A stretch of DNA of 9,587 nucleotides from positions 1 to 9,587 of the forward strand of contig JAAXIA010000063.1 in NCBI GenBank assembly GCA_012270595.1, read 5' to 3'. A program made the translations under genes and the position numbers. This DNA is from Rhodanobacteraceae bacterium (GTDB lineage: Bacteria; Pseudomonadota; Gammaproteobacteria; Xanthomonadales; Rhodanobacteraceae). Below are positions 1 through 6,280 of the stretch, piece after piece (positions within the stretch are counted from its first letter, which is position 1; each line of letters starts with the position of its first letter). Under the pieces are notes generated by a model. That model did no database searches, had not been told where the DNA came from, and was given only the letters and a program-made list of their open reading frames with translations.

Positions 1-431
1 CCACGCAGGCCAGGGTCCGTCTGAGTGATTTTGAGTTCAACAAAATTGGGGGGTTGCACGGCGATGATCCCGCCGTTGAACAGAGTAACCAGACACGCCT
101 CTTCACCCTTGAGCCACTTCGCGGCCTCGCCCATACCGGCCTGACTGGCCTGATGCTGTTCAAAGGTGTCAGGCTGCATGAAGTGCCAGAACTGGCCATC
201 ACGATAGAGGTATTGCATGTCCGTATCAGTCACATCGGCAATTTCAAAGGAATCGCTGGATTTCATCGTTTGCTCGGTCGTGCGACCGGTTTTCAGGTTG
301 CGAATCAAAATACGGGTAAACGCTTGCCCCTTGCCCGGCTTGATGAATTCGGCTTCGGTGATGACCCAGGGATCACCATTGTGAAGGATTTTCATACCTT
401 TCTTGACGTCATTGAGTCCGGCGGTGGCCAT
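1..431 (-). CDS. efp: Elongation factor P, 3' end cut by window edge
   Basis: EF-P binds between the P and E sites of stalled ribosomes and promotes peptide bonds at consecutive prolines. The first 143 residues are visible, against about 188 for the full protein, so roughly 45 C-terminal residues lie beyond base 1. The N-terminal KOW-like domain contains [11 protein letters not shown] (residues 28-38), whose K34 aligns with the lysine of E. coli EF-P that receives beta-lysine. The middle OB domain shows DTDMQYLY and the family motif PPNFVELKI, and the visible part ends in TDPGLRG. The ATG at 431-429 is preceded by GGAG nine bases upstream and matches the family N-terminus. An in-frame start further upstream was not seen. 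It diverges from epmB, whose product makes the modifying group, so K34 is very probably modified. EpmA and EpmC are not in this window. Confidence 0.96.
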   Translation of the reverse strand, partial: MATAGLNDVKKGMKILHNGDPWVITEAEFIKPGKGQAFTRILIRNLKTGRTTEQTMKSSDSFEIADVTDTDMQYLYRDGQFWHFMQPDTFEQHQASQAGMGEAAKWLKGEEACLVTLFNGGIIAVQPPNFVELKITQTDPGLR

Positions 432-516
432 ACGTATCTGCTCCAGGGATGTCAAAAGTCTGTTGCACCAAGGCAGCATTCATGCCACCAGCCCTACCGT
501 GCTGCACAAAGAAATC

Positions 517-549
517 CTATTGTAATCAATAGATTTAAGCCATTGATTA
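517..549. promoter_or_regulatory. Inverted repeats and candidate efp promoter in efp/epmB gap
   Basis: The 291-base gap 432-722 between divergent efp and epmB holds an AT-rich core. Two perfect inverted repeats share one arm there. CTATTG (517-522) pairs with CAATAG (527-532) over 4 bases, and TAATCAAT (523-530) pairs with ATTGATTA (542-549) over 11 bases. On the minus strand TACAAT (524-519) is a good -10 for efp with an untranslated leader of about 80 bases, but no good -35 lies 16-18 bases upstream. Two overlapping TATAAT hexamers (556-546, minus) are alternatives. No convincing promoter for epmB was seen. The rest of the gap holds nothing I recognise. The operator role is inference. Confidence 0.3.
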
Positions 550-722
550 TATTATAAGAAAATCAGGCTTGTTCATATCATCCACCGACGACCTGTTTCA
601 TGTTTTCCTTAAGAAGACGGCTTTGACCCGCACAGATACGATACAAGACGATAAAATCGGGCCATTGTCATCATTTCATCACTCCATTGCACCCAAGCTT
701 ATCGCTTCAGTCAAGCCCGCTC

Positions 723-1733
723 ATGATACCCACAAGCTGTGCTACTGTCCCACCCTCATCAACCAATGATTGGCGCGAACTATGGCGTCGGGCCATCACC
801 GACCCGGTTGAGCTGCTGCACTGGCTCGGTCTGGGCCACCTAAGCGGACAGTTACCAGAACGTAACGCCGGCTTCCCTTTGCGCGTACCACGCGGCTTCG
901 CTTCGCGCATGCGCCAGGCTGACCGCCATGACCCGCTATTGCTGCAAGTGTTGCCACAGCTGGCTGAACTCGATGAGACAGCCGGTTTCGTTGCCGATGC
1001 CGTCGGCGATCTGGACGCGCGTAAAGCACGCGGTGTCCTGCACAAATACCAAGGACGCGCCTTGCTGATCGCCAGCGGAAGCTGCGCTATTCATTGCCGT
1101 TACTGCTTCCGCCGGCATTTTCCCTATGCCGAAGAAATTTCTGCGGTGGGTCAATGGCGAGAAGCTTTAGCCTATGTAAGGCAAGATACCAGTATCAACG
1201 AATTAATTCTCTCTGGCGGTGATCCTTTGGCGCTATCCACCACCAAATTAGTGGAACTGGGGCGCGGATTAAAAGAACTGCCACATATCACCCGATTACG
1301 CATTCATAGTCGCCTTCCGATCGTATTACCCGAACGCATCGACGATGCGCTGAGCGACTGGCTTGTCGCTTTGCCGCTGCAAAAAATATTCGTGCTGCAT
1401 ACCAACCACGCCAACGAGTTCGATGCTACAGTGGATGACGCCTGCGACCGGTTACGACAGGCCGGCACCACCTTGCTCAACCAGTCGGTACTGCTGCGTG
1501 GCATCAATGACGATAGTCGCACTCTTGCAGCACTTTCCGAACGCTTGTTTGCTGCCGGCGTGTTACCCTACTACCTGCACCAACTGGACCGTGTACGTGG
1601 TAGCGCTCATTTCAGCGTCAGCGACGAACGAGCTCTTGATCTTGTTGCGCAGTTACGTCGTTGCCTGCCAGGTTATCTGGTGCCTAGACTAGTACGCGAA
1701 GTAGCGGGCAAACCGGCCAAGCAACCTCTCTGA
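723..1733 (+). CDS. epmB: EF-P (R)-beta-lysylation protein, lysine 2,3-aminomutase EpmB
   Basis: EpmB is a radical SAM, PLP-dependent aminomutase that converts (S)-alpha-lysine to (R)-beta-lysine, which EpmA then ligates to EF-P. The protein is 336 residues from the chosen start, close to the 342 of E. coli. The [4Fe-4S] motif CAIHCRYC (C121, C125, C128) is followed by the family string FRRHFPYAE. ILSGGDPL, LRIHSRLPIV, LLNQSVLLRGIND and VLPYYLHQLD match the aminomutase barrel. The C-terminal GKPAKQPL supplies K333 as the likely PLP lysine, and the protein ends three residues later, slightly shorter than E. coli. I chose ATG 723 because it gives a family-like N-terminus. An in-frame TTG at 687 would add 12 residues. 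Neither has a clear Shine-Dalgarno sequence. The neighbouring divergent efp encodes its ultimate target. Confidence 0.95.
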   Translation: MIPTSCATVPPSSTNDWRELWRRAITDPVELLHWLGLGHLSGQLPERNAGFPLRVPRGFASRMRQADRHDPLLLQVLPQLAELDETAGFVADAVGDLDARKARGVLHKYQGRALLIASGSCAIHCRYCFRRHFPYAEEISAVGQWREALAYVRQDTSINELILSGGDPLALSTTKLVELGRGLKELPHITRLRIHSRLPIVLPERIDDALSDWLVALPLQKIFVLHTNHANEFDATVDDACDRLRQAGTTLLNQSVLLRGINDDSRTLAALSERLFAAGVLPYYLHQLDRVRGSAHFSVSDERALDLVAQLRRCLPGYLVPRLVREVAGKPAKQPL

Positions 1734-1807
1734 AGCTGACCTGTTCCCATGGCAGTCGGCAGCAGAACAATAAGCCCATAATCCAATAACAGGCGGTTGT
1801 GCTACCC

Positions 1808-1836
1808 TTGACACCCGTCATGCGGTAAAAAATATG
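1808..1836 (+). promoter_or_regulatory. Candidate sigma-70 promoter for the FimX-like gene
   Basis: A perfect -35 hexamer TTGACA (1808-1813) lies in the 168-base gap between epmB and the next gene. Seventeen bases on, AATATG (1831-1836) is only a weak -10, so the match rests mostly on the -35. The leader would be about 60 bases. A promoter here would let the FimX-like gene be expressed apart from epmB. I saw no terminator after epmB, so read-through from epmB is also possible. Confidence 0.35.
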
Positions 1837-1901
1837 CACAGAGCAAGCCCGCTCAAACTCCCCTGCCACCTCTGTTTGGTTCTACGGAAGCATGACGGCT
1901 C

Positions 1902-3956
1902 ATGAAACATAACAAGGTCATCAGAATCCTTTTCATCGAAAACTCGCAGGACGAGGCAGAGCAAATTCTTAGTCTTATCCGCAATACTGGTACGGCCGTA
2001 CGTCCGACCCGGATCAGCACCCTGGATCAGTTGGGGAAGGCACTCGATACCTTCAAACCAGACGTAGTACTGTTTAATCCTGAGGTAAAAACCTTCCCCG
2101 CACAGGAAGTTGTGAAGGCGGTTGATCTTAGTGGTCGCGACATGGTGCTCATCACCCATGTGGCACAGATGGATACCCAATCCACCTCTATCTTGTTTGC
2201 CGATGGCATATACAGTATTGCACTGCGCACGCACGCCAATCTTTTTATGGCGGTACTGAAACGCGAGCTGAAGGCACTTTACTCCCGCCGCCAGGTACGT
2301 CATCTGGAAAGTGCCCTGCATGAATCTGAACGCCGCTGTGAACGCTTGCTGGACTCCTCCAATGACGCCATCGCCTACGTGCACGCGGGCATGCATGTAC
2401 GTATCAATCGCACCTATCTTGATACCTTCGGCTACAAAACATTTGACGACCTGCTTGGTCTGCCGATTCTTGATCTCATCGACCATAAGTACACCAACGC
2501 GCTGAAAAAACTACTTAAAAATCATACGCAGGAAGGAAAAGAAACGACGAGTATCGACCTGATTGCGCAACGTGCCGATGGCAGCAATTTCCCCGCTACC
2601 ATCAAAATTAGCCATGCCAGCTTTGAGGGCGAAGCATGCTGGCAAGTCATCTTTCAACGTCAAAAGATTGATCCAGTCACGACAGTACACGAGCAACGCG
2701 ATCAGGTCACCGGACTGTACCTGCGATCGCATATTCTGACTTTAATCGATCAGGCCGTATCCGCAGCCACCGCTGGCAGTCAAGGACAGGTTTTACTAGT
2801 GATCGAACCAGATAACTGGAAAGATACTGTGAGCAGTACCGGCCTGGCCCAGGCCGACAAATTGCTGGCTGATATGGCAACACGACTTGGCACGACTCTG
2901 GAGCGCGATGACGTGGCAGGTTTGCTCGCCGACCATACCTTCGCAGTGCTGCTACACACGCGTCAGGACAAAGAGATCAGGGACTGGATAAATCGCATGC
3001 AACAGAGTTTTACCGAGCGCATCTTCGATGTCGAAAAACGCTCATTGACGCTCACACTAAGCATCGGTGGCAGCCTGCTTACGAAAAAAAATGCTAACAC
3101 TGAGTTACTGCTTGAGCAGGCGGGTACGGCACTGCGCAATGCCCAGAGCCAGGGAAGTAATCACTACGAACTATACGACCCAACCATGGTCGAAAAAGCA
3201 GACAAAGAACATAGTCGTTTCTGGTTCAACCAGTTACAGCAGGCCTTGGCACAAGATGCCTTCGTGCTACATCACCAGCGCATCATCAACCTTAAGGGTA
3301 TCGACGGCGATTACTCGGAAGTTTTGTTGCGCATGCACACTTCACAAGGTGAAGTGCAACCCGATTTCTTTATCCCGATTGCAGAACAAAACGGTCTGTG
3401 CACAAAGATTGACCGTTGGGTGCTGGATAAGACAATTAGCGCCTTGCGTGCCCGCCAGGCACGGGGTATAGCCAGTTTCTTTTTTGTCAGGCTTAGCCTC
3501 GCTTCGGTACAGCAGGTCGACTTTCTTCCCTGGCTACACCAGCGTCTTTATCGCGCTTCCGTAAAACCCACCCACCTCATTCTGGAAATGAATGAAAGCA
3601 AGATCGTTACCAGTCTGCGACCGGTACAAGAGTTCGTACTCGACTGGAAAAAATTAAAAGGCCAATTCGCGCTGGGGCAATTCGGCTCTGGCTCTGGGAT
3701 CAATTCGTTCCAGCTACTCCATCATATCCAGGCGGACTATCTAAAAATCGACCGCAACTACACCAGCGAGCTGTTGCAGCATCCCGAAAACCAGGAAAAA
3801 GTCGGCAGCATCTGCCAAAGGGCGCACGCGCTGCAAAAGCAAGTGATCGCGACCCGGGTCGAAGACGCTAGCAGCACCCCCATCCTGTTTAACTACGGGG
3901 TTGATTTTGTGCAGGGCAACTTCCTTGAGGAGCCGCAACTACTGACGACTGGCTGA
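1902..3956 (+). CDS. FimX-like degenerate REC-PAS-GGDEF-EAL c-di-GMP receptor
   Basis: The protein has 684 residues, close to the 691 of Pseudomonas FimX, with the same domain order and no signal peptide or membrane segment, so it is cytoplasmic. Residues 5-125 form a receiver-like domain with N59 where the phosphoacceptor aspartate should be. Residues 141-255 are a PAS domain. Residues 260-430 are a GGDEF-type fold whose signature is ADHTF (343-347), so cyclase activity is not expected. Residues 436-684 are an EAL fold reading EVL (473-475). It keeps Q459, E562 and YLKIDR (613-618), but the usual Asn is R530, the DD pair is G592-Q593, and the late EG pair is T651-R652, so phosphodiesterase activity is unlikely. 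FimX is known to bind c-di-GMP through such an EVL domain and to promote type IV pilus assembly; that role here is inference. GGAAG (1886-1890) lies 11 bases before the ATG. Confidence 0.85.
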   Translation: MKHNKVIRILFIENSQDEAEQILSLIRNTGTAVRPTRISTLDQLGKALDTFKPDVVLFNPEVKTFPAQEVVKAVDLSGRDMVLITHVAQMDTQSTSILFADGIYSIALRTHANLFMAVLKRELKALYSRRQVRHLESALHESERRCERLLDSSNDAIAYVHAGMHVRINRTYLDTFGYKTFDDLLGLPILDLIDHKYTNALKKLLKNHTQEGKETTSIDLIAQRADGSNFPATIKISHASFEGEACWQVIFQRQKIDPVTTVHEQRDQVTGLYLRSHILTLIDQAVSAATAGSQGQVLLVIEPDNWKDTVSSTGLAQADKLLADMATRLGTTLERDDVAGLLADHTFAVLLHTRQDKEIRDWINRMQQSFTERIFDVEKRSLTLTLSIGGSLLTKKNANTELLLEQAGTALRNAQSQGSNHYELYDPTMVEKADKEHSRFWFNQLQQALAQDAFVLHHQRIINLKGIDGDYSEVLLRMHTSQGEVQPDFFIPIAEQNGLCTKIDRWVLDKTISALRARQARGIASFFFVRLSLASVQQVDFLPWLHQRLYRASVKPTHLILEMNESKIVTSLRPVQEFVLDWKKLKGQFALGQFGSGSGINSFQLLHHIQADYLKIDRNYTSELLQHPENQEKVGSICQRAHALQKQVIATRVEDASSTPILFNYGVDFVQGNFLEEPQLLTTG

Positions 3957-3970
3957 AAGCCATCTTTCAG
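3953..3970. terminator. Hairpin over the FimX-like stop codon
   Basis: CTGAAAG (3953-3959) and CTTTCAG (3964-3970) form a perfect 7-bp stem with a CCAT loop. The TGA stop codon at 3954-3956 lies within the left arm. No T-tract follows on either strand, so this is not a standard intrinsic terminator. It could slow exonucleases from the 3' end or act together with the larger repeat just downstream. Confidence 0.35.
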
Positions 3971-3980
3971 GGCAGGCTCG

Positions 3981-4015
3981 CTCATGCAGCGGAAGCAATG
4001 GCCACGCTGCATGAG
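3981..4015. terminator. 11-bp perfect inverted repeat between convergent genes
   Basis: CTCATGCAGCG (3981-3991) and CGCTGCATGAG (4005-4015) are exact complements with a 13-base loop. The element lies between the stop codons of the plus-strand FimX-like gene and the minus-strand rplS, so it would fold in both transcripts. Neither side has a T-tract. Its position suggests a two-way transcript end or RNA stability element. It could also be a member of a dispersed extragenic repeat family, which one window cannot show. Confidence 0.5.
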
Positions 4016-4044
4016 GTCAGCAGGTCAGCCAGAACCAGCGGTGA

Positions 4045-4437
4045 TTACTTCGCACTACTCGCCTTGGCTACCGCCTTGGCCGCAGAGACAGCAGCAATAT
4101 CTTCCTTGATGCGCGCGGCTTTGCCTTCCAGACCGCGCAAGTAGTACAACTTCGCACCGCGCACCTTGCCTTTGCGCTTAACTGACACAGAATCAATAGC
4201 CGGACTGTGTGCCTGGAACACACGTTCTACACCGGTACCGTGGGAAATTTTGCGCACGGTAAAGGCCGAATGCAGACCACGGTTACGCTTGGCCACCACC
4301 ACACCCTCAAAGGCCTGCACACGCTCACGGTTGCCTTCCTTCACCTTGACGTTGACCACCACGGTATCGCCAGGACTAAATTCTGGTAGTTGACGGGTGA
4401 TCTGTTCGGCTTCAAATTGTTCAACGATCTTGTTCAT
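4045..4437 (-). CDS. rplS: 50S ribosomal protein L19
   Basis: L19 lies at the 30S-50S interface and contributes to intersubunit bridges. The 130-residue product has the full family core, including [61 protein letters not shown] and [17 protein letters not shown]. It is longer than the E. coli protein (115 residues) because of a C-terminal tail of about 15 residues rich in Ala and Lys ([16 protein letters not shown]). The ATG at 4437-4435 has AGAGG five bases upstream and gives the family start MNKIVEQ. An in-frame TTG at 4458 is rejected. It is the last gene of the rpsP-rimM-trmD-rplS operon, 92 bases after trmD, and ends convergently with the FimX-like gene. Confidence 0.97.
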   Translation of the reverse strand: MNKIVEQFEAEQITRQLPEFSPGDTVVVNVKVKEGNRERVQAFEGVVVAKRNRGLHSAFTVRKISHGTGVERVFQAHSPAIDSVSVKRKGKVRGAKLYYLRGLEGKAARIKEDIAAVSAAKAVAKASSAK

Positions 4438-4438
4438 G

Positions 4439-4464
4439 GCAACCTCTGCGGTTTGCAACCTCTG
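4439..4464 (-). repeat. Tandem 10-base repeat duplicating the rplS ribosome binding site
   Basis: On the minus strand CAGAGGTTGC occurs twice, at 4464-4455 and 4448-4439, with 6 bases between copies. Each copy contains AGAGG. The proximal AGAGG is 5 bases from the rplS ATG and is the usable Shine-Dalgarno. The distal one is 21 bases away. GGTT and AACC between the copies can also pair over GCA and could tuck the distal copy away. The duplication is seen directly; any effect on L19 synthesis is inference. Confidence 0.6.
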
Positions 4465-4529
4465 TAGTGCGGCTTTCTTAACGAACCGCGAAAATCGACA
4501 AGCAGCCAGCTGACTGCACCCTTCAAGCC

Positions 4530-5273
4530 CTATCCCCGACGGGGATATTCACGACGAAACTCGTTCAACAATTCACGCGACTCAGTATCCAGTGTGAGTT
4601 GCGTGAGCAGATCTGGACGGCGCAGCCAAGTTCGCCCCAGCGATTGCTTCCGACGCCAGCGGCAAATAGCACGATGGTCGCCGCCAAGTAGCACCTCTGG
4701 CACATCCCCAAGCACATCATGCACTGGCCTGGTGTAATGCGGATAATCCAGCAGTCCATCCGAGAACGAATCCTGCGCAACCGACATCGCGTCATTCAAC
4801 GCACCGTCTTGCAAGCGCCCCACAGCGTCTATCACAACTGCTGCACCCAGTTCACCCCCAGAGAGCACATAATCGCCAATGGAGATTTCTTCATCAACTT
4901 CGCACTCCAGCAGGCGTTCATCCACACCTTCATAACGCCCACAAAGCAAGGCAATGCGTGATCGCTTTGCCATTGCCTCAACCTTGTTTTGCGTCAGTCG
5001 CACTCCTTGTGGACTTAAGTAAATCACCGACACCGGCTCCGGTGCCGCTTCACGAACATCCCTTAGCGCATCGCGCAAGGGATCAATCATCATCACCATG
5101 CCCGGGCCACCGCCATAGGTACGGCCATCCACGCTGCGGTGAACGTCAACAGCATAGTCGCGTGGATTCCAGGTTTCCACCTGCAACAACTGCTGCTGCG
5201 CACGCCCCACCACACCCACATCAACGCATTGACGCACGAATTCGGGAAACAGGGTCACGACATCAATACGCAT
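4530..5273 (-). CDS. trmD: tRNA (guanine37-N1)-methyltransferase TrmD
   Basis: TrmD methylates N1 of G37, 3' of the anticodon, in tRNAs with a GG sequence, which prevents +1 frameshifting. The 247-residue protein starts with [11 protein letters not shown] and carries the trefoil-knot SPOUT motifs that bind S-adenosylmethionine: YLSPQG (85-90), [10 protein letters not shown] (111-120) and [12 protein letters not shown] (131-142). RTYGGGPGM (51-59) is also conserved. R153 and D168, in [17 protein letters not shown], align with the catalytic R154 and D169 of E. coli. [15 protein letters not shown] ends the C-terminal domain. The ATG follows AAGAG at close spacing and is the family start. It lies 31 bases after rimM and 92 before rplS. 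The length is slightly below the 255 of E. coli. Confidence 0.97.
   Translation of the reverse strand: MRIDVVTLFPEFVRQCVDVGVVGRAQQQLLQVETWNPRDYAVDVHRSVDGRTYGGGPGMVMMIDPLRDALRDVREAAPEPVSVIYLSPQGVRLTQNKVEAMAKRSRIALLCGRYEGVDERLLECEVDEEISIGDYVLSGGELGAAVVIDAVGRLQDGALNDAMSVAQDSFSDGLLDYPHYTRPVHDVLGDVPEVLLGGDHRAICRWRRKQSLGRTWLRRPDLLTQLTLDTESRELLNEFRREYPRRG
4531..4547 (-). promoter_or_regulatory. GC-rich hairpin built on the trmD stop codon
   Basis: TATCCCC (4531-4537) and GGGGATA (4541-4547) are a perfect 7-bp stem with a 3-base loop. On the minus strand the stem is made by the last trmD codons (for YPRRG) and the first two bases of the TAG stop. No T-tract follows, so it is not a classic terminator. 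Such a structure between trmD and rplS could stabilise upstream mRNA or mark a processing point in an operon whose ribosomal proteins must be made in large excess over TrmD and RimM. That role is inference. Confidence 0.45.
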
Positions 5274-5304
5274 AGAACTCTTAAAGATTCCTCGTATCCC
5301 TGAT

Positions 5305-5820
5305 TCAGAACGCAGGGTCCCAATCTACCCATATCCGTCCGCCAGCAAGATCCACCTGGTGGACATAAGCCCCCTGGACAAAGGGAATGAGTCGCTCACG
5401 TACACTGTCCCTTACCACTAGCACATCGTTAGCACCCGTAGCGAACAGATGGCTCACCGTTCCCAGCGCCACACCCTGTAAGGTCACAACTTTGAATCCC
5501 TCAAGGTCGGCCCAGTAGTACGACTTCGCGCCAAGGGACGGCAACAGCTCGCGGGCAATGCGAATGTCCAGACCTACCAGCATGGTCGCCGTATCGCGAT
5601 CCTCAACACCAAAGAGCTCGCAGACCATGCCTTTACCCTGCAAGCGCCCCTGGACAAGGCCCACCTTCTTTTCTTCACCCAGCACCCGGCTCAACAACCA
5701 AGGCTGGTAATCGAAGATTTTCGCACGAGGCTGAGTCCAAGACTCCAGTTTGAGCCAGCCACGCACACCGTACAAGCCAACAATACGACCGACCAGTACA
5801 CGCCGACCGGCTGTATCCAT
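5305..5820 (-). CDS. rimM: Ribosome maturation factor RimM
   Basis: RimM binds S19 and the 30S head and assists late 16S rRNA processing and assembly. The 171-residue protein (E. coli 182) has the N-terminal beta-barrel domain with [24 protein letters not shown] and [10 protein letters not shown]. The C-terminal PRC-barrel domain contains [24 protein letters not shown] and ERLIPFV, and ends with the family terminus VDWDPAF. The ATG lies 3 bases after the rpsP stop. The SD-like TAAGGA overlaps that stop and abuts the ATG, which suggests translation coupled to rpsP. Its place directly after rpsP is typical for proteobacteria. Confidence 0.96.
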   Translation of the reverse strand: MDTAGRRVLVGRIVGLYGVRGWLKLESWTQPRAKIFDYQPWLLSRVLGEEKKVGLVQGRLQGKGMVCELFGVEDRDTATMLVGLDIRIARELLPSLGAKSYYWADLEGFKVVTLQGVALGTVSHLFATGANDVLVVRDSVRERLIPFVQGAYVHQVDLAGGRIWVDWDPAF

Positions 5821-5823
5821 TCC

Positions 5824-6081
5824 TTATATTGCCGCTTGCTGCTTGCTGTTTTCTTTAACCAGAGCCGCAACCTTTTCGGTGAGCTGGGCACCCTTGCCCA
5901 TCCACTCCTTCACGCGTTCGACATTAAGTTCCAGGCGCTTATCCTTGCCAGACGCCACCGGATTGTAATAGCCAACGCTTTCAATGTTGCGACCATCACG
6001 CTTGCTGCGCTGATCGGCAACCACCACGTGATAAAACGGGCGACCTTTGGCACCACTGCGCGAAAGACGAATCCTGACCAT
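5824..6081 (-). CDS. rpsP: 30S ribosomal protein S16
   Basis: S16 binds 16S rRNA early in 30S assembly. The 85-residue product (E. coli 82) has the full family pattern: [37 protein letters not shown], and a helical end [19 protein letters not shown] with a short QQAAI tail. The ATG at 6081-6079 is preceded by GGTGGAG with eight bases between GGAG and the start, a strong site. An upstream in-frame alternative at 6120 lacks family support. It is the first gene of the operon with rimM, trmD and rplS, separated from ffh by a terminator and its own candidate promoter. Confidence 0.97.
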   Translation of the reverse strand: MVRIRLSRSGAKGRPFYHVVVADQRSKRDGRNIESVGYYNPVASGKDKRLELNVERVKEWMGKGAQLTEKVAALVKENSKQQAAI

Positions 6082-6153
6082 AGTAAAAACTCCACCGTTA
6101 CCGGTACCAGTAAGGCACAAACCACATACAACCAGTGTGGCAGCTAGCCCCCT

Positions 6154-6182
6154 ATTGTAGCCGAAAAAAAATAGGAAAAGGA
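6154..6182 (-). promoter_or_regulatory. Candidate promoter of the rpsP-rimM-trmD-rplS operon
   Basis: On the minus strand TACAAT (6159-6154) matches the -10 consensus at five of six bases. Seventeen bases upstream TCCTTT (6182-6177) is a poor -35. Directly after the -10 comes AGGGGGC, a GC-rich discriminator of the type found at stringently controlled rRNA and ribosomal protein promoters. The site lies between the ffh terminator and rpsP and would give a leader of about 65 bases. In that leader CCACA and TGTGG (6140-6122) can form a weak stem. Confidence 0.45.
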
Positions 6183-6215
6183 AGAGTCTCTACTTTTCAC
6201 AGCGATGAGACCCAG

Positions 6216-6242
6216 AAAAAAGAGCATAAAGCTCCCTTTTTT
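6216..6242. terminator. Intrinsic terminator downstream of ffh
   Basis: GAGC (6222-6225) and GCTC (6231-6234) pair over a 5-base loop. On the minus strand, the direction of ffh, the stem is followed at once by TTTTTT (6221-6216), and on the other side lies the matching A-tract (6242-6237), so the stem could lengthen with a GG bulge. The core stem is short but the layout is that of a rho-independent terminator about 40 bases after the ffh stop. The plus strand also has a T-tract after a CC spacer. Confidence 0.6.
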
Positions 6243-6280
6243 AAGCGCGCTCCGATGCGCATTCAGGAAATCTAAACGTG

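Noticed and set aside
54..557. Plus-strand open frame of 167 codons
   Set aside because: It is antisense to efp, whose minus-strand product matches EF-P along its whole length.
623..657. TTGACC as a -35 for epmB
   Set aside because: No acceptable -10 hexamer lies 16-18 bases downstream; the AT-rich TAAAAT is 23 bases away.
569..769. Small plus-strand open frame before and overlapping epmB
   Set aside because: No ribosome binding site or recognisable motif, and it overlaps the epmB start in another frame.
1749..1765. Possible sigma-54 promoter resembling TGGCA..GC
   Set aside because: The spacing between the GG and GC elements is one base short of the required distance.
1892..1912. Six-codon upstream open frame overlapping the fimX-like start
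   Set aside because: The ATG at 1892 is only one base from GGAAG, too close to be used; the spacing suits the ATG at 1902 instead.
1818..2486. Minus-strand open frame of 222 codons
   Set aside because: It runs antisense through the receiver and PAS regions of the FimX-like gene, has no recognisable motif and no supporting ribosome binding site.
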